Assembly: GCA_944322345.1 (NCBI GenBank)
Contig: CALUOO010000011.1
Location: 1 to 64,000, forward strand
Reading direction: 5' to 3'
Origin: an uncultured Bacteroides sp.
GTDB taxonomy: Bacteria; Bacteroidota; Bacteroidia; Bacteroidales; Bacteroidaceae
DNA length: 64,000 nucleotides
In this document: one piece after another, positions 52,527-60,637 of the stretch
Numbering within the stretch: position 1 is the stretch's first letter
Layout: each line of letters starts with the position of its first letter
Position numbers and translations under genes: made by a program
The notes under the pieces: model-generated
Databases searched by the model: none
What the model saw: only the letters and a program-made list of their open reading frames with translations
What the model was told of the DNA's origin: nothing

Positions 52527-53174
52527 TTAGTCGATGAATTTTATTTTCTCGGCATTACGTGGCTTGGCGGCAGGAGTCTCGTCAGGATAACCGAAGGCAA
52601 TGCAGTAAAGCAGTTCGTATCCTTCACTGAAGTTCAGTTTTTTCAGATATTCGGCCGCTTCGGGTGATTTCATGAAGCGTGCAGGGCTTCCCAAACAACA
52701 TGAACCTATCCCCATCGATTGTGCAGTGAGCACCATATTGCCACCAAGCAACCCACAGTCAATTTGCGAACAATCGTACGACGGATCGTTGGCAATGAAT
52801 ACTACTGTAGGAGCATTACGGAACATGTTTTTAAATGATGGGTCTTCTGCAACTTTTGGATTACTGTTTTTGTAAAGAGCGGTCACACCATTGATAAATT
52901 TGGGATTGTCTACTATACGTATCTCCCACGATTGTTTATTCATACCGTTAGGGGCATTGATTCCACAGTTCAGAATGGTTTGCATGGTGTCTCGACCAAC
53001 TGGTTGCGGCTTGTATTTACGTATGCTTCGCCGTTCCATGATGGTTTTGATGACTGCTTCGGACTGGCTAAGGTCTTCATTCTTTAATGTATTTTCCTTT
53101 TGTGCTGTCGGAGTGGTACACCCAATTGCAGTACATAGGCAAATACACCCTAGAAATCCTTTCAATAGTTTCAT
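52527..53174 (-). CDS. Nitroreductase-family lipoprotein
   Basis: A 215-residue flavoprotein with a lipoprotein signal (TAIGC, Cys about 19). The FMN-binding motif [14 protein letters not shown] (about 46-59) and the [13 protein letters not shown] segment are present, with [14 protein letters not shown] near the end. A lipoprotein nitroreductase is unusual: most are cytoplasmic, so FMN would have to be loaded at the membrane. It lies 27 bases after the first GH92 gene. Substrate unknown. Confidence 0.85.
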   Translation of the reverse strand: MKLLKGFLGCICLCTAIGCTTPTAQKENTLKNEDLSQSEAVIKTIMERRSIRKYKPQPVGRDTMQTILNCGINAPNGMNKQSWEIRIVDNPKFINGVTALYKNSNPKVAEDPSFKNMFRNAPTVVFIANDPSYDCSQIDCGLLGGNMVLTAQSMGIGSCCLGSPARFMKSPEAAEYLKKLNFSEGYELLYCIAFGYPDETPAAKPRNAEKIKFID

Positions 53175-53201
53175 AATAATTATTTTATAAATGATTATTT
53201 C

Positions 53202-55466
53202 TTACTCCATTTCGTATGCAGGCGGAAGTGCTTCTTTGTTTGATGCCCATTTCTTGTTAGGACGTTTGCCCATTACGAACTTCAGCGTTCCTCCGTTTAT
53301 GATATCCTTGTAGGTAATATAGGTCTTCGGATAAGATTTACCGTTTAGATAGACTTTCTGAATATAGATATTTTCTTTGCTGTTGTTTTCTGCCTCTATA
53401 GTGAATGTCTTTCCGCCACGGACTTTTGCTGTAACCTTATCGAAGCGAGGGCTTCCGAATACGAAAATGCCATCTGATGGGTTTACCTGATAAAATCCCA
53501 TAGCCGATAGCAGGTACCATGCTGACATTTGTCCGCAATCTTCGTTACCGATAATGCCATCCGGCTTGTCTGTATAGAATTCGTCCATAATGAAACGGAC
53601 CTTTTCGGCAGTTTTCCATTGGGCTCCTGCATATACATAAAGATAGGCTACATGGTGACTCGGTTCGTTACCGTGTGCATATTGTCCGATAAGACCGGTA
53701 ATATCGCTTGATGCCCCTTCGCCCATACTGTCATTGTTGGTGAAGAAACTGTCTAGCTTTTCAATAAACGGTTTGCTACCTCCAAACAGACCAATCAGAC
53801 CGTGAGGATCTTGTGGAACAAAGAATGTATATTGCCATCCGTTTCCTTCACAGAAATCTCCTACGCCGTGGATGGAACGTGCCGGATCGTATGGAGTGCG
53901 CCATGAACCGTCTTCCAATTTCGGGCGGATGAAGTGTATGGAGGAGTCGAAGTAGTTTTTATAGTACATTGCACGTTTGGCAAATGTCTCATAGTCGGCA
54001 GTTTTTCCCATTTTCTTTGCCATAGCCGCAATTCCCCAGTCGTCTACGGCATATTCCATAGCGATGGATGTTGCTTCATGTATTTTATCAGCCGGAATAT
54101 AGCCACGATCCATTACGTAAGGGACACCGTTCTGGCGCTCATAGGTAGCTGTTGCTTTCATAGCTTGAAAAGCTTCTTCGGCATCGAAACCGGAGAATCC
54201 TTTCAGGTAAGCGTCTGCAATTACCGGAACAGAACTGTAGCCGGGCATGCAGTTCGTCTCTCCGCTCATCAATGGCCATATAGGCAATTTGTCTTGTTGG
54301 CGATAGATAGAAAGCATTGAGTTGACAATGTCGTCTACCCGTTCCGATTGTGTGATGGTCATCAATGGATGTAATGCACGGTAAGTGTCCCATAGTGATA
54401 GGGTGGTATAGTTGGCTTTATTGGGAGCGGTATAGATCATGTCGTTCATACCTCTGTATTCTCCGTTAACATCGCAGAAGAGTGTTGGGGCAATCATTGT
54501 GTGATAGTGGGCTGTGTAGAATACCCGTTTGGCAGCTTCGTCGTCCGATTCCACTTTCATTTTTGCCAGTTGCTCGTTCCAGCGGTCACTGCTCATCTTT
54601 ACAACTTTATCAAAATCCCAGTGAGGTAATTCGGCCTGAAGATTCATCATTGCATTTTCGCAGCTTACTGACGATAATGCCACTTTAATTTTTACTTCCT
54701 TCACATTGCCGAATGTCAGCACACTCTTTACGGATTCCACTTTCAGCTGTTTCCATGGTTTGGGAGTGTTGTCGTCATAAGCTGTGAATTTCTCTATCTT
54801 TGTGTCGCTTTTCAGTACAAAATATACTTTTCGCGAAGGGCTCCATCCTCTGACATACCGATAGCCTTCTACCGTATAGTCGTCTATTTGACGTATGTAG
54901 CTGTCGTATGCGTTACTGCCGTTCCCTTCGCGCAGATCTATCAGGATAGATGCCGGTTTCCCTTGTGGATATGTATACCGATGGAAACCTACCCGGTCGG
55001 TGGCTGTTAGCTCGGCTTTGATGTTATATCTGTCAAGCAGCAGTGAATAATACTCGGGACGTGCCACTTCGTTGGCGTGCGAATATTTGGTGGCATAACC
55101 GTCGCTGATATTATCCTGATTGCCCCGGGGAGTACGTATTTCGTTTAATGGCATAATAAGTATATCTCCAAGGTCAGCACATCCTGTACCGCTTAGGTGG
55201 GTATGAGAGAATCCGATGAGAATGCTGTCCGAATAATGGTATGCCGAACACCAGTCCCAACCCTTATGGATGTTGCTTGGACCGAGTTGTACCATTCCGT
55301 AAGGCACGCTTGTGCCGACAAATACGTGTCCGTGATACCCCGATCCAATAAAAGGATCGACATATTTTAGCAGACCTTCACTTTTTGAATAATCTTTTTG
55401 TGCCAGTCCGTTTGTTGCCATTGCCAGCAAGCAAAGGGCGGCTGTCAGTAATTTGAACGTTTTCAT
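53202..55466 (-). CDS. GH92 alpha-mannosidase, copy 1
   Basis: A 754-residue secreted enzyme (signal ending near NGLAQ, about 22). GH92 hydrolyses alpha-mannosides with calcium. Family motifs include VDPFIGSGYHGHVFVGTSVP, YSDSILIGFSHTHLSGTGC, the GNEPSHHVAYLYVYAG segment and the acid GNEDCGQMSAWYLLSAMGFYQV. The C-terminus ends with KYPKTYITYKDIINGGTLKF then NKKWAS. The catalytic residues look intact. It has a close paralogue upstream. Confidence 0.93.
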   Translation of the reverse strand: MKTFKLLTAALCLLAMATNGLAQKDYSKSEGLLKYVDPFIGSGYHGHVFVGTSVPYGMVQLGPSNIHKGWDWCSAYHYSDSILIGFSHTHLSGTGCADLGDILIMPLNEIRTPRGNQDNISDGYATKYSHANEVARPEYYSLLLDRYNIKAELTATDRVGFHRYTYPQGKPASILIDLREGNGSNAYDSYIRQIDDYTVEGYRYVRGWSPSRKVYFVLKSDTKIEKFTAYDDNTPKPWKQLKVESVKSVLTFGNVKEVKIKVALSSVSCENAMMNLQAELPHWDFDKVVKMSSDRWNEQLAKMKVESDDEAAKRVFYTAHYHTMIAPTLFCDVNGEYRGMNDMIYTAPNKANYTTLSLWDTYRALHPLMTITQSERVDDIVNSMLSIYRQQDKLPIWPLMSGETNCMPGYSSVPVIADAYLKGFSGFDAEEAFQAMKATATYERQNGVPYVMDRGYIPADKIHEATSIAMEYAVDDWGIAAMAKKMGKTADYETFAKRAMYYKNYFDSSIHFIRPKLEDGSWRTPYDPARSIHGVGDFCEGNGWQYTFFVPQDPHGLIGLFGGSKPFIEKLDSFFTNNDSMGEGASSDITGLIGQYAHGNEPSHHVAYLYVYAGAQWKTAEKVRFIMDEFYTDKPDGIIGNEDCGQMSAWYLLSAMGFYQVNPSDGIFVFGSPRFDKVTAKVRGGKTFTIEAENNSKENIYIQKVYLNGKSYPKTYITYKDIINGGTLKFVMGKRPNKKWASNKEALPPAYEME

Positions 55467-55527
55467 CTTTTTGTTTTTTTATTTTAGATTTTAGAAGCCT
55501 GTTGAAGTAGGGTCTAAATTAATATAG

Positions 55528-55556
55528 ATTAGTTCAGATTTGCAATCTGAACTAAT
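55528..55556. repeat. Perfect 13-bp inverted repeat between the GH92 genes
   Basis: ATTAGTTCAGATT, a three-base loop TGC, AATCTGAACTAAT. There is no T run, so it is a hairpin or operator rather than a simple terminator. It lies between the two GH92 genes, in the 150-base gap (55467-55616) that otherwise contains nothing evident. Confidence 0.8.
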
Positions 55557-55616
55557 CCGCATTCTCTATGGAAGAGAATTATCTGTGTATCTGACGACGA
55601 ATCATGCAAGGATGAT

Positions 55617-57887
55617 TTAGAAGTCCATCTTGAATGAAGGTGGCAGTGCGTCGTCACTTGAAGCCCATGCTTTATTGGGGCGTTTGCCCATTACAAATTC
55701 CAGTGTGCCTCCCTGCATCAGGTCTTTATGGCTGAACCATGACTTGTTCCATTCTTTTCCGTTCAGTTTGGCCGATTGGATGTACTTGTTCTCAGGAGCA
55801 TAGTTGTGGCATACTACTCGGAATGTTTTCCCGTTGCCTAACTGGATAGTCTGTTCTTCAAATACCGGGCTACCGATAACATACATAGGCAGACCTGGAG
55901 TCACCGGATAGAATCCCATCATGGAGAATACTACGAATGCTGTCATACCACCGCCGTCTTCGTCGCCGGGGATACCCATCAGGTCGCTGCGGAACCATTG
56001 TGTCAGCAGATTGCGTATACGCTTCTGGGTACGCCATGGTTCGCCGGCATAGTTGTAAAGATAAGGAATATGCATGGCAGGTTCGTTACCCATTGAGAAC
56101 TGTCCTACATTCCCGGTATGGTCAGGCAGCTGATTGTAGAAATCATATCTGGCTTTACCTAATGAAGCACTGTACATGCGTTCCAGTTCTGCAACGAAAC
56201 GTTTCTTTCCACCCATTAGTTCCACAAGATCGCCTACGTTGTGAGGTACGTCCCAGCGGTAGACCCAACCGTTGTTTTCATCGTAAGCGTTACGGGCTCC
56301 CATTCCACCGTCGAAATTATAGTCAAACGGTTGGATAAAGTTACCAAATGAATCTTTGGGGTGGAAGAAAAGAGTTTCTTTATTGAATACTGTACGGTAG
56401 TTTAGTCCTCTTTTCAGGAAATAATCTGCTTCTTCTTTGTTGCCCAATGCTTTGGCTATATTTCCCAGACACCATTCATCGTAGACTGTTCCCAGCGTGA
56501 CGGCAATGGGTTGACGTTTTTCCCATGAATGTACTTCGGGCGCAGTCTCTTTTTCTCCTTTGGCAAGTGCGGGGAAATAACCGTGATCTTTATAGAACTG
56601 GTCGAGTACTCCTGCCGGTTTTGCAGACCATGGTGACAGTGTTTTTTCCGTAATAGCTGCTTTGCAAACCTTATATGCTTTTTCCAGATCGAATGAACGC
56701 ATTCCTTTGTTGTAGGCATCGAGCACAGTAGCTACTCCGTGGTTGCAGTTCATACGGCGACTGTCTCCGTTGATTTCGGGGAAGGTTGGCATCCAGTTAG
56801 GTTGCATCTGATAAGCCATTCGTATGAATGAATTCACCATGTCGCTCTCTTTCTCTGTTTCAATGATGAGGCGTAGTGGATGAGTAGCACGGTAAGTATC
56901 CCATATCCAATCGTCTACATAGAACGGCGTACCTTCATCATCATGTACTTGCCCGTCGTAAGCACTGAAATATTTTCCGTCTTCCGAAATGCAGATCATA
57001 CGTTCGTAGGTGCGGTACAGTGAGGTGTAGAATACAGCTTTTTCATTGTCTGTTCCTCCGTCTACCTGTATTTTACCCAGTGTTTCGTTCCATATTTTCT
57101 GCCCTTTGTCGGCAACTTCTTGAAGGTCGTAACTTTTGATTTCGCGGCGCAGATTCTTCTGAGCTTGTTCGGCAGAGATGAAAGATACTCCATATCGCAC
57201 CATGACAGAAGATGTACCTTGAGGATATTCCATCATATAGAAGGCATTACTTCCTTTGGTGCTTCGGTCGGAAGTGTTGATGGTGGATCCTTGATGTGTA
57301 CCTATTTTCAAGGGAGCTTGTTCTGTTTCAAGATAGATATATACTTTGGTGTTGTTGCCCAGATTCTGATAACCGCTGATTGATTTTCCATCTGTCTTCA
57401 ACTCGCCGTCGCGTGTGTTGAAGATAAGATAAGCAGGTTTGTTGGTTTGCGAGAATTCAATCTGGTAGATTCCCGATTGGTGGGAAGGTGCATACTGTAC
57501 GTAAATGTCATTATCATCCAGATCGACGCTGTAATAGTAGGGTTTTGTCACTTCATTGTCGTAACCGAACGAGATGACGCTTCTTGCCTTTGAAATTTCT
57601 CCTTGATATGGACTCAGATTGAATGCCGAACTTCCCCGGTGGCTGGTGACAATAAGCGGCAGACCGTGGATGGTGTTTCCTGTAAAATTTTCCCGTTCAG
57701 GATATACCCGCAACATGCTGTTGGGTAAATGGACGGTGGGGTAGGTGGGAACCAGCAGATGGCTTATGTTCCCAATGTATGGATTGACATAATCTACCGG
57801 GCTTTTCTCCGGCGAACGGTATACTTTTGCCATTGACATTTGGAAAGGGATAAGGCATCCCAGTAGCAAATAAGTAAGTCGTTTCAT
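55617..57887 (-). CDS. GH92 alpha-mannosidase, copy 2
   Basis: A 756-residue secreted paralogue (signal ending near QMSMA, about 20). It keeps YVNPYIGNISHLLVPTYPTV, WIWDTYRATHPLRLI, GNEPAMHIPYLYNYAGEPW and GDEDGGGMTAFVVFSMMGFYPV. In this last motif GNEDCGQ of copy 1 is GDEDGGG, and the His-His of copy 1 (PSHHV) is PAMHI. These residues help set which mannose linkage is cut, so the two enzymes may differ in specificity. Not SusCD-linked. Confidence 0.92.
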   Translation of the reverse strand: MKRLTYLLLGCLIPFQMSMAKVYRSPEKSPVDYVNPYIGNISHLLVPTYPTVHLPNSMLRVYPERENFTGNTIHGLPLIVTSHRGSSAFNLSPYQGEISKARSVISFGYDNEVTKPYYYSVDLDDNDIYVQYAPSHQSGIYQIEFSQTNKPAYLIFNTRDGELKTDGKSISGYQNLGNNTKVYIYLETEQAPLKIGTHQGSTINTSDRSTKGSNAFYMMEYPQGTSSVMVRYGVSFISAEQAQKNLRREIKSYDLQEVADKGQKIWNETLGKIQVDGGTDNEKAVFYTSLYRTYERMICISEDGKYFSAYDGQVHDDEGTPFYVDDWIWDTYRATHPLRLIIETEKESDMVNSFIRMAYQMQPNWMPTFPEINGDSRRMNCNHGVATVLDAYNKGMRSFDLEKAYKVCKAAITEKTLSPWSAKPAGVLDQFYKDHGYFPALAKGEKETAPEVHSWEKRQPIAVTLGTVYDEWCLGNIAKALGNKEEADYFLKRGLNYRTVFNKETLFFHPKDSFGNFIQPFDYNFDGGMGARNAYDENNGWVYRWDVPHNVGDLVELMGGKKRFVAELERMYSASLGKARYDFYNQLPDHTGNVGQFSMGNEPAMHIPYLYNYAGEPWRTQKRIRNLLTQWFRSDLMGIPGDEDGGGMTAFVVFSMMGFYPVTPGLPMYVIGSPVFEEQTIQLGNGKTFRVVCHNYAPENKYIQSAKLNGKEWNKSWFSHKDLMQGGTLEFVMGKRPNKAWASSDDALPPSFKMDF

Positions 57888-58004
57888 GGTGAGTTTTGTT
57901 TGCTTTTTATGTGATAAAATATATAATTAAAAAATGTTATCGTACACAAGTCGTGAAATATTAATTTCAGTAATAGGAAAGGTAGGCAAAAAAGATAAAT
58001 CTGC

Positions 58005-58682
58005 TTAATTTTGAGTCGCTTTAAAGCCTTTCCATAAATTGCCGTCGGGCAGAGGGGCTTCCAGTTCTATTAGCTCTTTGGAAACAGGGTGGGTGAATTT
58101 TACCCGTCTGGCATGAAGGCAAATGCTTCCGTCAGGATTGGAACGTGGAGCACCGTATTTCAGGTCGCCTTTAATGGGGCATCCCATTTTTGCCAGTTGA
58201 CACCGTATTTGATGATGGCGTCCGGTCTTCAGATCGACTTCCAGAAGAAAGTAATTTTCCGAGCGCCCTATCAATCGATAGTGTAAGACGGCTTTTTTAC
58301 TGTTGGGCACTTCGTGGTCGTAAGCATAACTCTTGTTTTGCTTTTCGTTGCGCACCAGATAGTGTGTCAGTTCGCCTTCTGGCATTGCAGGGGCATTTTT
58401 GACTATAGCCCAGTAGGTCTTTTTCACATCACTTGTCCGAAACATATCGTTCAGGCGTGTAAGTGCTTTACTGGTTTTGGCAAAAATGACAAGACCGCTT
58501 ACCGGACGGTCCAGTCGGTGTGTCACACCGAGAAAGACATTCCCGGGTTTCTGGTATTTTTCTTTCAGATACATTTTGACAGTTTCTGAAAGAGGTGTAT
58601 CGCCCGTTTTGTCTCCCTGAACAATTTCGGAAGCGGTCTTGTTGACCACGATTATATGATTGTCTTCGTATACGACAGTCAT
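58005..58682 (-). CDS. RluA-family pseudouridine synthase
   Basis: A 225-residue RluA-type enzyme with no S4 domain. The catalytic Asp is in THRLDRPVSGLVIFAKT (about 55-71), and GRHHQIRCQLAKMGCPIKGD is the C-terminal motif. It is shorter than RluD and may modify tRNA or 23S rRNA. It ends the TetR-fabG run, 6 bases after fabG. Confidence 0.9.
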   Translation of the reverse strand: MTVVYEDNHIIVVNKTASEIVQGDKTGDTPLSETVKMYLKEKYQKPGNVFLGVTHRLDRPVSGLVIFAKTSKALTRLNDMFRTSDVKKTYWAIVKNAPAMPEGELTHYLVRNEKQNKSYAYDHEVPNSKKAVLHYRLIGRSENYFLLEVDLKTGRHHQIRCQLAKMGCPIKGDLKYGAPRSNPDGSICLHARRVKFTHPVSKELIELEAPLPDGNLWKGFKATQN

Positions 58683-58688
58683 CGTCTG

Positions 58689-59435
58689 TTACATGTTCAT
58701 TCCGCCATCAACCTGAATTACCTGACCGGATACGTAAGACGACATGTCTGATGCAAGGAAGGTTGCAATGTTTGCCACGTCTTCCGGTGTACCACCACGG
58801 CGCAAAGGTATCTTTTTAGCCCATTCAGCTTTCACTTCGTCGGGCAGTGCAGCGGTCATGTCTGTCATAATGAATCCCGGAGCGATAGCATTGGCACGGA
58901 TACCGCGTGAACCCAGTTCTTGTGCAATGGACTTGGCAAGTGCGATCATACCAGCTTTTGATGCTGCGTAGTTAGCCTGTCCTGCGTTTCCATGAACACC
59001 AACTACAGAAGCCATGTTGATGATGCTTCCTGCTTTCTGGCGCATCATGATAGGGGTGCAGGCATGTATAAAGTTGAATGCTGATTTCAGGTTGACATTA
59101 ATCACCATGTCCCATTGTTGTTCACTCATACGCATCATCAGACCGTCACGAGTGATTCCGGCATTGTTTACCAGAACATCAATACGTCCGAAATCTTTGT
59201 GAATTTCTTCCACTACTTTGGCAGTATCTTCAAAATTGGCAGCATTGGATGCATATCCTTTGGCCTTTACGCCTAATGCTTCAATCTCTTTTACTGTGTT
59301 TTCTGCATTTTCATCGATTACAAGATCGGTGAATGCGATGTTTGCTCCTTCGGCTGCAAACTTAAGAGCAATCGCTTTACCGATACCACGTGCAGCACCG
59401 GTTACGAGAGCTGTTTTTCCGTTTAATAATCCCAT
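58689..59435 (-). CDS. fabG: 3-oxoacyl-ACP reductase
   Basis: A 248-residue short-chain dehydrogenase. NADPH site TGAARGIGKAIA (about 12-23), Ser in NMASVVG (about 139), YAASKAG (Tyr-Lys, about 155-161), and the C-terminal GQVIQVDGGMNM typical of FabG. It reduces 3-oxoacyl-ACP in the fatty acid cycle. It is co-transcribed with the TetR gene upstream (20-base gap), which may regulate it. Confidence 0.95.
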   Translation of the reverse strand: MGLLNGKTALVTGAARGIGKAIALKFAAEGANIAFTDLVIDENAENTVKEIEALGVKAKGYASNAANFEDTAKVVEEIHKDFGRIDVLVNNAGITRDGLMMRMSEQQWDMVINVNLKSAFNFIHACTPIMMRQKAGSIINMASVVGVHGNAGQANYAASKAGMIALAKSIAQELGSRGIRANAIAPGFIMTDMTAALPDEVKAEWAKKIPLRRGGTPEDVANIATFLASDMSSYVSGQVIQVDGGMNM

Positions 59436-59455
59436 ACTAAAGTTGTTTTTAATTT

Positions 59456-60046
59456 TTAGATTTCTGTTTTATGCAGTGCGCCGAACACAATGCGGGAAAC
59501 ATAACGGTCCCGTGTATTGTCGTCCAAATGCGCTCCTATTTGTCCACGAATGTAAGGTACCTCAATCCCTTTCAGGCAGTAGTGTATTAATTCGGTTGTC
59601 ATTTCCAAATCGTCAATCTGAAACACTCCTTTTTCCATCCCTTCCTGTAATACAGCCTTGAAGTACATCATTTCTTTTGTGTCGAATTTCTTCCTGACTT
59701 TTTCTACCTGCCAGATGTCGCGAAAAAAGTTGGCTCTCAGTGTTCCGTTACGATAAACCACTTCTTTTACTGCGTCTAGCCGTGTATAAATCATTTCCAT
59801 GATTTTCTTGTCCGGCGAACTGTCTTTCTCCACTACCTGTTTCATCATATCCAATAGTCTGTCCAACTCCGATTCCACTACAGCCAAATAAATCTCTTCC
59901 TTGCTTTTGAAGTAAGTGTAGAGCGTACGCCGGCCTTTTTTCGAGGCGAGGGCAATATCGTTCATTGTCGTATTCTCCACTCCCATTTTAGCGAAAAGCT
60001 GTCTGGCGACATCCACTAATTTGGCTTTTGTTTTGGATACTGGCAT
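59456..60046 (-). CDS. TetR/AcrR-family regulator
   Basis: A 196-residue regulator. The N-terminal helix-turn-helix reads LVDVARQLFAKMGVENTTMN then KGRRTLYTYFKSKEEIYLAV (about 10-60). The C-terminal ligand domain is variable. It is the first gene of a unit with fabG and the RluA-type synthase, and its promoter is at 60084-60115, so it probably controls its own operon. A fatty-acid or acyl-CoA signal is plausible by position only. Confidence 0.88.
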   Translation of the reverse strand: MPVSKTKAKLVDVARQLFAKMGVENTTMNDIALASKKGRRTLYTYFKSKEEIYLAVVESELDRLLDMMKQVVEKDSSPDKKIMEMIYTRLDAVKEVVYRNGTLRANFFRDIWQVEKVRKKFDTKEMMYFKAVLQEGMEKGVFQIDDLEMTTELIHYCLKGIEVPYIRGQIGAHLDDNTRDRYVSRIVFGALHKTEI

Positions 60047-60083
60047 AGGCTGTTATGAGTTGCACATTATCAGATATTTTGAG

Positions 60084-60115
60084 CAAAAGTAACTCTTTTC
60101 TTTAAGATGTACAAG
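60084..60115 (-). promoter_or_regulatory. Promoter of the TetR-fabG operon
   Basis: On the minus strand TACTTTTG (60084-60091) is an exact -7 box; CTTG (60112-60115) is the -33 box, 20 bases upstream. No clear palindromic operator overlaps it. Confidence 0.78.
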
Positions 60116-60281
60116 AAAAAAAAGAAATCTCAGTCAATTCATTATGATTCTTTATTTTCGTCTAATTTTTGTGTCTTCTGCTTTTTAGTTGGATTTTATG
60201 CTGATTGTATAGATTTTTTTCTGTTCGGATGTCGTGTTTTGCTATCGCTTTGTTTAAAAACTTTGCAGTCTGTTTTGTTTT

Positions 60282-60347
60282 CGTTCCACTATAGTGGGAC
60301 GATCGTTCCAGTTAAGTGGATCTTTCGTTCAACTATAGTGGAACGAA
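60282..60347. repeat. Three 22-bp palindromic tandem units
   Basis: Units start at 60282, 60304 and 60326: left arms CGTTCCACT, CGTTCCAGT, CGTTCAACT; right arms AGTGGGACG, AGTGGATCT, AGTGGAACG. The ideal unit is CGTTCCACTATAGTGGAACGAA-like. Compared with the cluster at 26895 the skeleton CGT..-ACTATAGTG-..ACGAA is the same, and the two variable bases change in both arms (AT to TC), so pairing is kept. The remaining bases to 60637 are AT-rich with no gene or promoter box that I can identify. Confidence 0.92.
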
Positions 60348-60637
60348 AAATGAATTGTATACGTGTCAGATAACAGCTGTAAGAAAACGGTAATTATTGG
60401 GAAAGAATAGTCTAAACAGTCTCAATCAGAAAAATATTCCTTTCGATAGGATGAATTTTCGGATTTTATTTGTAGTTTTACTCTGTCTGTTTAAATCTTG
60501 TTCGGATTTCTTGTAATTTCAAATTGAAAGTATTTCTTGATTAGATAAATGAGTAATATAACTATCTGATTGTTAATGTTCTAATATTCTAATCTGTGAT
60601 GTGGTAAAAATAAGCTAGAATTAAAAATGCAATTTTT

